Origin: CALVUP01 sp964422195
GTDB lineage: Bacteria > Bacillota_I > Bacilli_A > RF39 > UBA660
Direction: 5' to 3'
Assembly: GCA_964422195.1 (NCBI GenBank)
Contig: CAYRAF010000007.1
Span: 1 to 32,240 of the forward strand
DNA length: 32,240 nucleotides
Part shown: piece after piece, positions 7,572-15,784 of the stretch
How the letters are laid out: each line of letters begins with the position of its first letter
Numbering within the stretch: position 1 is the first letter of the stretch
Position numbers and translations under genes: made by a program
Notes under the pieces: model-generated
What the model saw: only the letters and a program-made list of their open reading frames with translations
What the model was told of the DNA's origin: nothing
Database searches by the model: none

Positions 7572-8169
7572 TTATACTGCTAAAACAGAAGAAGCAGCAA
7601 AGGAACAAGCATTATATGAATTAAAATTAAATGATAATGATATCATTTATACAAAAAAAGAAGTAAAAGCTGGGTTATTTGGAAAAAAAATTGAAATAGA
7701 AGTAGTTAAAAAAGATGACATTTATAAATTGATAAGAGAAAATTTAGAAAGAATAACTAATAAAATGGGAATTGATGCAAAAATAGAAATAAAAACAAAA
7801 GAATATACCCCAGTAATAGTTATATACTCAGAAGACAACTCCATTTTAATAGGAAAACAAGGAAAAAATTTAAATGCTCTTACTACTATTATTAGACAAA
7901 TAGTTAATAGAGAAGTTGGACAATCATTTAAATTTAGTCTAGACGTTGGAGAATATAAGAAAAGAAGAGAAAGAGATATAATCAGAATAGCAAAACAAAC
8001 TGCTAAAGAAGTAGCAAAAACAAAAATAGCTGCTAGTCTAGATTCTATGAATTCTTACGAAAGAAGAATTATACATAATGCTCTTAATAATTGGAAAGAT
8101 GTGTATACTGAAAGTGAAGGAAAAGAACCTAATCGTTATGTAGTAATTAAACCTAAGGAAGAAAAATAG
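7558..8169 (+). CDS. jag: RNA-binding protein Jag/KhpB
   Basis: KH-R3H RNA-binding protein associated with YidC and, in streptococci, with KhpA in control of cell elongation. Three domains are visible in the 203 residues: an N-terminal Jag_N domain (YTAKTEEAAKEQALYELKL...GLFGKK, about 4-45), a KH domain with the GKQG loop (ILIGKQGKNLNALTTIIR, near residue 100) and an R3H domain with ERRIIHNAL followed by NRYVVIKPK at the end. It starts inside the last codons of yidC. The adjacent yidC-jag order is conserved across Firmicutes. Confidence 0.94.
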   Translation: MEKYNYTAKTEEAAKEQALYELKLNDNDIIYTKKEVKAGLFGKKIEIEVVKKDDIYKLIRENLERITNKMGIDAKIEIKTKEYTPVIVIYSEDNSILIGKQGKNLNALTTIIRQIVNREVGQSFKFSLDVGEYKKRRERDIIRIAKQTAKEVAKTKIAASLDSMNSYERRIIHNALNNWKDVYTESEGKEPNRYVVIKPKEEK

Positions 8170-8285
8170 AAGGCACAATTACATCAATAAAAAGTTTTTA
8201 TCTAGCACCTTCTGCAATATGCATTTATCATAAAAGATTTATTTTTATTAACTATATAGTCTCTATAGAATTAATTTAAAAAATT

Positions 8286-8307
8286 GAAAGTTTGACTTTC
8301 TTTTTTT
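8286..8307 (+). terminator. Terminator between jag and mnmE
   Basis: GAAAGT (8286-8291), TTG loop, ACTTTC (8295-8300), then seven Ts. The stem is short and lies 116 bases after jag. The stretch 8170-8285 between them has no recognisable gene or RNA. Confidence 0.55.
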
Positions 8308-8313
8308 ATGTAA

Positions 8314-8337
8314 AAATTATTTCCCGGGAAATAATTT
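8314..8337. promoter_or_regulatory. Noc-binding-site-like palindrome
   Basis: A perfect 24-base palindrome whose centre, ATTTCCCGGGAAAT (8319-8332), is identical to the Noc binding sequence known from B. subtilis. It ends one base before the -35 of the mnmE promoter. A Noc homologue is encoded at 12385-13818. G/C-rich palindromes are rare in this AT-rich DNA, so chance is unlikely. Confidence 0.8.
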
Positions 8338-8338
8338 A

Positions 8339-8367
8339 TTGAAAAATATTTATCTTTATATTATAAT
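8339..8367 (+). promoter_or_regulatory. Promoter of mnmE-mnmG-rsmG
   Basis: TTGAAA (8339-8344), a 17-base spacer and TATAAT (8362-8367), about 26 bases before the mnmE start. The Noc-type palindrome abuts its upstream edge. Confidence 0.75.
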
Positions 8368-8393
8368 ACGTATGAGTTAAGGAGGTGTATTTC

Positions 8394-9743
8394 ATGAATG
8401 ACACTATATCAGCTATTTCAACAGCTTTAGGAATTGGTGGAATTTCAATAATTAGGACAAGTGGTAAAGATTCTATAGAAATAGTTAATTCTATATTTAA
8501 AGGATCAGATTTAACAAAAGTAGATAGTCACACAATACATTATGGTTATATTATTGAAAATGAAGAAATAATAGATGAAGTTTTAGTTACAGTAATGAAA
8601 GCTCCTAAAACTTTTACAGTAGAAGATGTTGTAGAAATAAATTGTCATGGTGGTATTGCTACCACAAATAGAGTATTAGAATTATTACTTAGAAGTGGAT
8701 CACGCCTTGCTGAACCAGGTGAATTCACTAAAAGAGCTTTTTTAAATGGTAGAATTAATTTGATGGAAGCAGAATCTGTAATGGATTTAATAAATGGTAA
8801 AACAGAAAAAGCTAGAAAGATGGCAATCAATGGACTTAGGGGAAATACATCTAGTTTAATTACTAATTTAAGACAAGAAATACTAAATTTAATCGCATCA
8901 ATTGAAGTAAATATAGATTATCCAGAATATAAGGATATTGAAGAAACAACAATTAATGATATAAAAACAAATATGAAATCCATAAAAGATAAACTTTCTA
9001 AAATAGTTAGAGAATCAGAAAGTGGAAAAATGATCAAAGAAGGAATAAAAACTGTTATTCTTGGAAGACCAAATGTAGGAAAAAGCAGTATTTTAAATCG
9101 AATGTTAGAAGAAGAAAAAGCAATAGTTACAGATATAGAAGGTACTACAAGGGATATAGTAGAAGGTCAAATAAATATAGATGGCATTTTACTTAATATT
9201 ATAGATACCGCAGGTATTAGAAAAACTAATGACATTATAGAGCAAAAAGGTGTTGAAAAAAGCTTATCTTTAATAGATGATGCAAATTTAATTATTTTAG
9301 TATTAAATAATAACGAAAAATTAAATGAAGAAGATAAAAATTTATTAGACCAAGTAAAAAATAAAAAATATATAGTAGTTGTTAATAAAAAAGATTTAGA
9401 GAAGAAAATAGATATAGATGATAATGATAATATGGTATATGTAGATACATTATCAAATGAAGGAATAGAGCCTTTACTTAATAAAATTAAAGAATTATTT
9501 AATATGGAAGAGTTAGAAAATAGCGATTTAAATTACATAAGCAATGCAAGACAAATATCACTATTAAAACAAGCATTAGATATTATTCCATCTATTGAAG
9601 AAGGACTAGAGCAGGAAATGCCTATTGATATGATTGAAATAGATATAAAGGAAATGTATAATGTTTTAGGAGAAATAAATGGAGAGAGTTATAGCGATGA
9701 AATAATAGATCAATTATTTAGTCAATTTTGCTTAGGAAAATAG
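8394..9743 (+). CDS. mnmE: tRNA modification GTPase MnmE
   Basis: With MnmG it builds the 5-(carboxymethyl)aminomethyl group on U34 of certain tRNAs, using GTP and a folate one-carbon unit. I chose the ATG at 8394; a GTG at 8385 falls inside the GGAGGTG ribosome site (8381-8387). 449 residues. Seen: an N-terminal folate-binding domain with EPGEFTKRAFLNGRINLMEAE, the G domain with G1 GRPNVGKSS (about 224-232), TDIEGTTRDIVEG, DTAGIRKT (G3) and NKKD (G4), and the C-terminal catalytic CLGK. First gene of the operon with mnmG and rsmG. Confidence 0.97.
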   Translation: MNDTISAISTALGIGGISIIRTSGKDSIEIVNSIFKGSDLTKVDSHTIHYGYIIENEEIIDEVLVTVMKAPKTFTVEDVVEINCHGGIATTNRVLELLLRSGSRLAEPGEFTKRAFLNGRINLMEAESVMDLINGKTEKARKMAINGLRGNTSSLITNLRQEILNLIASIEVNIDYPEYKDIEETTINDIKTNMKSIKDKLSKIVRESESGKMIKEGIKTVILGRPNVGKSSILNRMLEEEKAIVTDIEGTTRDIVEGQINIDGILLNIIDTAGIRKTNDIIEQKGVEKSLSLIDDANLIILVLNNNEKLNEEDKNLLDQVKNKKYIVVVNKKDLEKKIDIDDNDNMVYVDTLSNEGIEPLLNKIKELFNMEELENSDLNYISNARQISLLKQALDIIPSIEEGLEQEMPIDMIEIDIKEMYNVLGEINGESYSDEIIDQLFSQFCLGK

Positions 9744-9747
9744 CAAG

Positions 9748-9768
9748 AATTATTTCCTAGAAATAATT
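9748..9768. repeat. Inverted repeat between mnmE and mnmG, Noc-site-like
   Basis: AATTATTTC (9748-9756), CTA, GAAATAATT (9760-9768): nine-base arms identical to the outer arms of the Noc-type palindrome at 8314-8337, but with a 3-base centre instead of CCGG. It could be a weak Noc site or a chance AT hairpin. No T tract follows, so it is not a terminator. Confidence 0.4.
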
Positions 9769-9792
9769 TTAAAGCATTGGAAGTGATAAAAA

Positions 9793-11658
9793 GTGGAAAA
9801 ATTTGAAATAATTGTAGTTGGTGGAGGACATGCAGGATGCGAAGCAGCCTTAGCTGCTGCTAGGAAAAATCATAAAATCCTATTAGTTACAGGAAATATA
9901 AAAAATATTGCAGATATGCCATGTAATCCATCCGTTGGTGGTCCAGCTAAAGGAATTGTTGTTAGAGAAATAGATGCTTTAGGTGGAGAAATGGGTAAAA
10001 ATACAGATAAGTCATTTATTCAAATGAAAATGTTAAATACAAAAAAAGGACCAGCTGTACAAGCTCTACGTGCCCAAGCTGATAAAATAACTTATCCTAA
10101 GGAAATGTTAAAAACTTTAAAGTCACAGGAAAATCTAGAGATATTAGAAGCTATGGTAGAAGATTTAGAAATAGAAAACAATAAAATTAAAGGAATAATA
10201 TTAGATGATGGAAAAAAAATAGAATCCGATGCTGTTATTTTAACTACAGGAACATATCTAAAAGCAGATATTATTGTTGGTGATAAAAGAACTAGAAGTG
10301 GACCACATGATGAAAAACCATCTAATTTTTTAAGTGATAAATTAAAAGAATTGGGATTTAAGATAAAAAGATTAAAGACTGGAACTCCACCAAGGCTTGA
10401 TAAAAATACAATTGATTTTGAAAAAACAAACATAGAACCTGGTGATGATATTCCTTATACCTTCTCTTTTGAAAATAAAGCAGATTATGATACAACAAAA
10501 CAAATCCCGTGTCATTTAATTTATACAAATGAAACAACACATAAAATTATTAAAGAACATTTAAACGAATCAAGTATGTATGGTGGGTACGTAGAAGGTA
10601 TTGGACCAAGATATTGCCCCTCAATAGAAGATAAAATAGTTCGTTTTAATGATAAAGAAAGGCATCAATTATTCTTAGAACCAGAAAGTCTTTACTATGA
10701 TGATATATACTTACAAGGTTTCTCTACAAGTATGCCTCACTATGTACAAGAAGAAATGGTACATAGCTTGCAAGGACTTGAAAATGTAAAAATATTAAAA
10801 TATGCTTATGCAATAGAATATGATGCAATTGATTCTAAACAATTAAAACAAACTCTAGAAACAAAATTAGTAGAAAACTTATATACCGCAGGACAAATCA
10901 ACGGTACCAGCGGATATGAAGAAGCTGCTTGCCAAGGATTAATGGCTGGTATTAATGCTTCATTAAAATTAGAAGAAAAAGAACCATTAATTTTAAAAAG
11001 AAATGAAGCTTATATTGGAGTATTAATTGATGATTTAGTAACTAAAGGAGTTATAGATCCATATAGATTATTAACTTCTCGTGCAGAATATCGTTTACTT
11101 TTAAGACATGACAATGCTGATATAAGATTAACAGAATATGGGTACGATGTAGGATTAATAAAGACAGACAGATATAACAAATTTAAGGCAAAGTTAAAAG
11201 ATATAGAAGAGTTAACTGAATATTTAAAAAGTAATAAAGTAACTCCAAAAGAAGAAGTTAATACATATTTAAAACAAATACCTTCTGCAGAATTAAAAGA
11301 TGGTATTACTTTATATGATTTATTAAAAAGACCTGAAATAACATTTGAACATATAACACACTTTTATCCTAACAATTATGAAAAAGAAGTATATGAACAA
11401 GTTGTAATACAAGCAAAATATGAAGGATATATTAAAAAAGCTAATAAAGAAGCAGAAAAAATGTTATCTTTAGAGAACATTAAGATACCAGAAAATATAG
11501 ATTATAATAAAGTTAAAAATCTAGCTAGTGAAGCACTACAAAAGCTACAAGAAATAAGACCAACTACTATTTCACAAGCAAGTAGAATTAGTGGGGTAAA
11601 TCCTGCTGATATATCGATATTAATAGTTTATTTAAAAAAGGAAAAGTATTATGAATAA
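9793..11658 (+). CDS. mnmG: tRNA uridine-5-carboxymethylaminomethyl modification enzyme MnmG
   Basis: FAD-dependent partner of MnmE in wobble-uridine modification. At 621 residues it has family length. Seen: N-terminal dinucleotide-binding motif VVGGGHAGCEAALAAAR (about 8-24), MPCNPSVGGPAKGIV, TGTYLKADIIVG, PRYCPSIEDKIVRF, YTAGQINGTSGYEEAACQG and SRAEYRLLLRHDNAD, all hallmarks of the GidA family. The start is GTG at 9793, preceded by GGAAGTGA. It lies 49 bases after mnmE and its last 8 bases overlap rsmG. Confidence 0.97.
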   Translation: MEKFEIIVVGGGHAGCEAALAAARKNHKILLVTGNIKNIADMPCNPSVGGPAKGIVVREIDALGGEMGKNTDKSFIQMKMLNTKKGPAVQALRAQADKITYPKEMLKTLKSQENLEILEAMVEDLEIENNKIKGIILDDGKKIESDAVILTTGTYLKADIIVGDKRTRSGPHDEKPSNFLSDKLKELGFKIKRLKTGTPPRLDKNTIDFEKTNIEPGDDIPYTFSFENKADYDTTKQIPCHLIYTNETTHKIIKEHLNESSMYGGYVEGIGPRYCPSIEDKIVRFNDKERHQLFLEPESLYYDDIYLQGFSTSMPHYVQEEMVHSLQGLENVKILKYAYAIEYDAIDSKQLKQTLETKLVENLYTAGQINGTSGYEEAACQGLMAGINASLKLEEKEPLILKRNEAYIGVLIDDLVTKGVIDPYRLLTSRAEYRLLLRHDNADIRLTEYGYDVGLIKTDRYNKFKAKLKDIEELTEYLKSNKVTPKEEVNTYLKQIPSAELKDGITLYDLLKRPEITFEHITHFYPNNYEKEVYEQVVIQAKYEGYIKKANKEAEKMLSLENIKIPENIDYNKVKNLASEALQKLQEIRPTTISQASRISGVNPADISILIVYLKKEKYYE

Positions 11659-12283
11659 AGAACAATTTATAGAAGAAGTAAAAATATTAGGAATAGAAAT
11701 AACAGAAGACAAATTACAAAAATTAGAAGAATTCTATCAATTATTAATTGAATGGAACCAAAAAATAAATTTAACTAGAATAATAGAAAAAGAAGATGTC
11801 TATTTAAAACATTTCTATGATAGTTTAACTTTAATAAAAGCTGTAGATTTAACTAAAGATTTAACACTTCTAGATGTAGGTACAGGTGCAGGTTTTCCAG
11901 GAATTGTTTTAAAAATTGTTTTTCCTAATTTGAAAATAGTATTAGTAGATTCACTGCTTAAGAGAATTAAATATTTAAATTTAGTAATTGAAAAATTAAG
12001 TTTAAAAGATATAGAAGCTATTCATACAAGAATTGAAGATTATACAAAAACAGGTAAAAGATTTGATATTGTAACTTCTCGCGCAGTAGCAAATTTATCT
12101 AAATTATATTCATATTGTATACCAGCAGTTAAAAAAGATGGATTATTTATAGCAATGAAGGCAAATGTCCAAGAAGAATTAAAAGAGTTTAAAAAAATTT
12201 ATAAATGCAATATAAAAGAAATAAAGTTTTATTTACCATATGAAAAATCACAAAGAGACTTAGTCATAATAAAAAAGGACTAA
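11651..12283 (+). CDS. rsmG: 16S rRNA (guanine-N7) methyltransferase RsmG
   Basis: Methylates G527 (E. coli numbering) in the 530 loop of 16S rRNA, using S-adenosylmethionine. Its 210 residues include LLIEWNQKINLTRI, the AdoMet-binding motif LLDVGTGAGFPGIVLKI and the family segment DIVTSRAVANLSKL. The start overlaps mnmG by 8 bases. The gene order mnmE-mnmG-rsmG-noc matches Bacillus. Its stop codon lies within a terminator hairpin. Confidence 0.96.
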   Translation: MNKEQFIEEVKILGIEITEDKLQKLEEFYQLLIEWNQKINLTRIIEKEDVYLKHFYDSLTLIKAVDLTKDLTLLDVGTGAGFPGIVLKIVFPNLKIVLVDSLLKRIKYLNLVIEKLSLKDIEAIHTRIEDYTKTGKRFDIVTSRAVANLSKLYSYCIPAVKKDGLFIAMKANVQEELKEFKKIYKCNIKEIKFYLPYEKSQRDLVIIKKD

Positions 12284-12290
12284 GTTTTTA
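12258..12290 (+). terminator. Terminator overlapping the rsmG stop
   Basis: ACTTAGTC (12258-12265) pairs with GACTAAGT (12278-12285), followed by TTTT. The rsmG TAA (12281-12283) is inside the right arm. Confidence 0.7.
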
Positions 12291-12313
12291 TTTAAAATAA
12301 AATTAGAAAAAGA

Positions 12314-12342
12314 TTGTCAGAAAAACTTTTTTAATGTATAAT
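12314..12342 (+). promoter_or_regulatory. Promoter of noc
   Basis: TTGTCA (12314-12319), a 17-base spacer and TATAAT (12337-12342), 42 bases before the noc start and directly after the rsmG terminator. Confidence 0.75.
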
Positions 12343-12384
12343 GCTAATATAGGGTACTTATAGAATAGAAAGGGAAGATGTATA

Positions 12385-13818
12385 ATGAACAATAGCAATG
12401 AACAAAACGAAGTAGTTTATCTATATTTAGATGATATTATTCCAAATAGGTTTCAACCAAGAGAAAGATTTGATGAAGGAGCGTTAAGAGAACTTGCTGC
12501 TTCAATTAAGGAACACGGAGTAATTCAACCAATTATTGTTAGAAAAATTGGAGATAAATATGAAATAATTGCCGGAGAACGTAGATATAAAGCATCAGCT
12601 TTAGCAGGTCTTACAACAATACCAGCAATTGTTCGTAATTTAGATGATAAAGAAACAAGTAAAGTAGCCCTTTTAGAAAACTTACAAAGAAAAAATTTAA
12701 GTCCAATAGAAGAAGCAAGGACATATCAAAAAATACTAGATTTAGATCAAATGACACAATTTGAACTTGCTAAAACAATGGGTAAAAGTCAACCTGTGGT
12801 AGCAAATAAACTTAGACTTTTAACATTGCCAGATGAAGTTCAAGAGGCATTACTAAAAGAACAAATATCTGAAAGACATGCTCGAAGTTTATTATCTCTT
12901 CAAAATTCAGAAGATCAAATATCTATGTTACATAAAATCATTAATAATAGGATGACAGTAAGAGAAACAGATGAGGAGATAAGAAAAATGAGTACAACAG
13001 ATAATTTTAATTTACCAGGATTAGAAGCTAATACTTCTAATACAGAAATACCTACAGGAGAAATTAATAGCCAAGAAAATCCAACAGGAAATCAAGGACC
13101 TACTCCAATACAACCAGTTGATATAGCTAATATTCAACCTCAAACAATTTCTGAACAAAAAGAGGCTATTGAGGGTATAAAGCAAGAGACTGTTGATATA
13201 CCAGATGTAAATGCATTAAGGGAACATGCTGTTGATATAAAAGATTTAAATAACACAATTTCTACTGCATCAGAGCAAAAATCTACAGAACAAGCATTAG
13301 AGGCAACACAACCTATACCTATAGTAGAAGAAACAATTAAAGAACAACCAAAAAGTCAATTTATGAATTTAGAAGATTTATTAAGAAATTCTAAAGCTGT
13401 TCCAATTAGAGAAGAAAAAAAGGAAAACTCAGTAGCTGAAACAGAAGATATATTAGCAACACCGTTAGAAGAGACAGAAGAAGTTTTAGAATCTGTTGAA
13501 GAACCAAAAGAAACGCTAGAAGTAGAAAATTTAGAAGAAACGACAGAAGAACCTGTTGTAAATTTAGATGAATTAATTGCAAAAGTTGATAGCAAATTAG
13601 AGGAAGTTAATCCAGCAAAAGATGAGCACTCAATACCTGAAGAAAAACCATTACCTTCAGTGGTAGATGCAACTTCTACAAATGTGTTTGATTTAAGATT
13701 AGCAATTTCTGATATAAGGGATAAAATAAAAGATTTACAGGATAAAGGTATAAAAATAGAAACAGAAGAAATAGATTTTGAAAATCAATATCAAATAGTT
13801 ATCAAAATAGAAAAATAA
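12385..13818 (+). CDS. noc: Noc-type nucleoid occlusion protein with long acidic insertion
   Basis: ParB/Noc-family CTP-switch protein. Noc in Bacillus binds dispersed sites and blocks FtsZ assembly over the nucleoid. Seen: N-terminal domain with PNRFQPRERFDEGALRELAASIKEHGVIQPI in overlapping form (20-50) and CTP-binding GERRYKA (64-70), then a helix-turn-helix region (125-165). The four positions that separate Noc from ParB, spaced +6, +11 and +28, read Q136, K142, T147, R164; Noc has Q/K/N/R and ParB R/T/A/G, so three of four are Noc-type. The C-terminal residues from about 435 resemble the Noc dimer domain. Residues about 205-430 are a Glu/Pro/Thr/Ser-rich, likely disordered insertion, making it 477 residues against about 283 in B. 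subtilis. No N-terminal amphipathic membrane helix is evident. It has its own promoter and terminator; soj follows. Confidence 0.88.
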   Translation: MNNSNEQNEVVYLYLDDIIPNRFQPRERFDEGALRELAASIKEHGVIQPIIVRKIGDKYEIIAGERRYKASALAGLTTIPAIVRNLDDKETSKVALLENLQRKNLSPIEEARTYQKILDLDQMTQFELAKTMGKSQPVVANKLRLLTLPDEVQEALLKEQISERHARSLLSLQNSEDQISMLHKIINNRMTVRETDEEIRKMSTTDNFNLPGLEANTSNTEIPTGEINSQENPTGNQGPTPIQPVDIANIQPQTISEQKEAIEGIKQETVDIPDVNALREHAVDIKDLNNTISTASEQKSTEQALEATQPIPIVEETIKEQPKSQFMNLEDLLRNSKAVPIREEKKENSVAETEDILATPLEETEEVLESVEEPKETLEVENLEETTEEPVVNLDELIAKVDSKLEEVNPAKDEHSIPEEKPLPSVVDATSTNVFDLRLAISDIRDKIKDLQDKGIKIETEEIDFENQYQIVIKIEK

Positions 13819-13822
13819 TAAT

Positions 13823-13848
13823 AAGTAGATAAATTTCTACTTTTTTTT
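13823..13848 (+). terminator. Terminator after noc
   Basis: AAGTAGA (13823-13829) and TCTACTT (13836-13842) form a 7-pair stem with a TAAATT loop, followed by a run of Ts to 13848. It separates noc from soj. Confidence 0.75.
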
Positions 13849-13927
13849 AACAAATTTAATATAATTGGTTTAAAAATAGAAAATATTTTGATAAAATATC
13901 TATAGACAAAAGAAACAGGTGAAGTAT

Positions 13928-14713
13928 ATGAGCAAAATAATTTCGTTAGTAAATCAAAAAGGTGGTGTAGGAAAAACAACTACAAGCATAAATTTATCAT
14001 CATCGCTAGCAATGTTAGGAAAAAGAGTATTATTAATAGATTTAGATCCTCAAGGAAACACTACAACAGGAATAGGAATAAACAAAGGCGAAATAGAAAC
14101 TAGTGTTTATGATGTATTAACTGGAGAAGCTTTAATAGAAGAAGCAATTATTAAAACAAGATATGAAGGTTTATATGTATTACCATCATCAATAAATCTT
14201 GCTGGTATAGATATGGAACTTCTAGAAAAAAGCAGGAATGATAGTACATATGATAAAAGAAGACAATTAAAACAAAGTTTAAATAGAGTAGAAGATAAAT
14301 TTGATTATATTATAATTGATTGTCCGCCATCATTAGGTTTAATAACAACTAATGCTTTAACAGCATCTAACTCAGTAATGATTCCAGTACAATGTGAATT
14401 TTATGCATTAGAAGGAATAACTCAATTATTAAACACAATTATTCTTGCTCAAAAAAATTTAAATCCTAATTTAGAAATTGAAGGAGTGCTACTTACAATG
14501 TTAGATTCAAGAACTAATTTAGGATTAGAAATTGTTGAAGAAATAAGAAAATATTTTAAAGAAAAAGTTTACGATACAATAATACCTAGATTAATAAAAT
14601 TATCAGAAGCTCCTTCTCATGGAAAACCAATCATTTCATATGATCCAAAAAGTAGAGGAGCAGAAGCATATATTAATTTAGCAAAGGAAGTGATTTCTAA
14701 GAATGGAAGCTAA
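13928..14713 (+). CDS. soj: Chromosome partitioning ATPase Soj/ParA
   Basis: ParA-type ATPase that with ParB segregates origins and, in Bacillus, modulates DnaA. I chose the ATG at 13928, preceded by AGGTGAAG; a GTG at 13919 lies within that ribosome site. 261 residues. Seen: deviant Walker A NQKGGVGKTTTS (K11 signature lysine, K16), DLDPQGNTTTG (Walker A'), DYIIIDCPPSLG (Walker B) and the C-terminal SEAPSHGKPI. Its end overlaps spo0J by 11 bases, so the pair is cotranscribed. It is short enough to lack the extra N-terminal domain of plasmid ParA proteins. Confidence 0.96.
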   Translation: MSKIISLVNQKGGVGKTTTSINLSSSLAMLGKRVLLIDLDPQGNTTTGIGINKGEIETSVYDVLTGEALIEEAIIKTRYEGLYVLPSSINLAGIDMELLEKSRNDSTYDKRRQLKQSLNRVEDKFDYIIIDCPPSLGLITTNALTASNSVMIPVQCEFYALEGITQLLNTIILAQKNLNPNLEIEGVLLTMLDSRTNLGLEIVEEIRKYFKEKVYDTIIPRLIKLSEAPSHGKPIISYDPKSRGAEAYINLAKEVISKNGS

Positions 14714-15578
14714 AAGAAGAGCTTTAGGACGAGGCTTAGAGGATTTATTTAATAATGAACCTATAGAATATAGTAAAGTAGAAAGCAAAATACTAGAACA
14801 AACACCAAAAGAAAATATTGTTGAGTTAAACCTAGATGAATTAAGATCTAATCCATATCAACCACGTAAAGTTTTTGATGAAGATGCTTTAAAAGAATTA
14901 TCATCATCAATAAAAGAGCATGGTGTATTTCAACCAATAATTGCTAAAAAAAGTATCAAAGGATATGAGATTATAGCTGGTGAAAGAAGAGTTAAAGCTG
15001 CTCGTATGGCAGGATTAACTACAATACCAGCAATTGTGAGAGAATTTAGCGATAATGAAATGATGGAAATAGCTTTACTTGAAAATTTGCAAAGAGAAAA
15101 CTTAAATGCTATAGAAGAGGCAGAAGCATATAAGAATTTAATAAAAACATTAGATATTACACAAGACGCTTTGGCAAAAAGAATTGGAAAAAGTCGTAGT
15201 TATATAACTAACATGCTAGGTTTATTAAATTTACCAGAAAAAGTAAAACAAATGCTTGAAGAAAAGAAAATAAGTATGTCCCATGCTAGAGTATTAAGCA
15301 AAATGGAAGATGAAAATAAAATTATTGAATTAGCTAATAAAATAGCAAATGAAAATCTAAATGTTAGAGAAATAGAAAACATATCTCAAGATAGAGATAT
15401 TAAGAAAACTAAAACTAAAGAAAATAAACAAGAAAACAAAGAGTATAAATATATAGAAGAAGAGTTATGTGAGCATTTTGGCTCAAAAGTAAGAGTTAAA
15501 AGTAATAAATTAGAAATTAGTTTTTCTAATATAAATGATTTAAACAGAATATTAGAAATTATGAAAATAGACTTATAA
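14703..15578 (+). CDS. spo0J: Chromosome partitioning protein ParB/Spo0J
   Basis: CTP-dependent DNA clamp that loads at parS near the origin and recruits SMC and Soj. 291 residues: N-terminal Soj-stimulating peptide KRRALGRGLEDLF (4-16), the ParB N domain with NPYQPRKVFD and GERRVKAAR (95-101 region), a helix-turn-helix at GKSRSYITNMLGLL (162-175), and a C-terminal dimer domain ending near residue 291. At the four specificity positions it reads R165, M171, N176, S193. Only the first matches the usual R/T/A/G of ParB, and residue 173 is Gly where Arg is common. It could read a variant parS. No canonical parS is visible in the window. Confidence 0.95.
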   Translation: MEAKRRALGRGLEDLFNNEPIEYSKVESKILEQTPKENIVELNLDELRSNPYQPRKVFDEDALKELSSSIKEHGVFQPIIAKKSIKGYEIIAGERRVKAARMAGLTTIPAIVREFSDNEMMEIALLENLQRENLNAIEEAEAYKNLIKTLDITQDALAKRIGKSRSYITNMLGLLNLPEKVKQMLEEKKISMSHARVLSKMEDENKIIELANKIANENLNVREIENISQDRDIKKTKTKENKQENKEYKYIEEELCEHFGSKVRVKSNKLEISFSNINDLNRILEIMKIDL

Positions 15579-15588
15579 TGGTGATACT

Positions 15589-15774
15589 ATGGATGAAAAA
15601 AAATATGATATAGGCTCAAAAGTAATTATGAAAAAAGCTCATCCTTGTGGAACTAATGAATGGGAAATAACACGATTAGGAGCAGATATTAAAATAAAAT
15701 GTATAGCTTGTGGTAGAACAGTAATGATACCACGTATAGATTTTAATAGAAAATTAAAAAAAGTCATAGATTAG
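15589..15774 (+). CDS. DUF951 family small zinc-ribbon-like protein
   Basis: A 61-residue protein matching the DUF951 family, which in Firmicutes commonly lies close to spo0J and ychF. Seen: DIGSKVIMKKAHPCGTNEWE, then IKIKCIACGRTVMIPR. The three cysteines (HPCG and CIACG) could bind a metal. Its function is unknown; the neighbourhood suggests a role tied to replication or translation, but that is inference. It lies 10 bases after spo0J and 10 before the transporter, so it is cotranscribed with both. Confidence 0.85.
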   Translation: MDEKKYDIGSKVIMKKAHPCGTNEWEITRLGADIKIKCIACGRTVMIPRIDFNRKLKKVID

Positions 15775-15784
15775 GAAGTGTTTT

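Noticed and set aside
8170..8285. Gap after jag checked for a riboswitch, tRNA or small RNA
   Set aside because: Only short AT-rich self-complementary bits; no tRNA arms or known riboswitch core seen.
13855..13915. Promoter for soj
   Set aside because: AT-rich candidates exist (TTGGTT and GATAAA-like elements) but the spacing is wrong and none is convincing.
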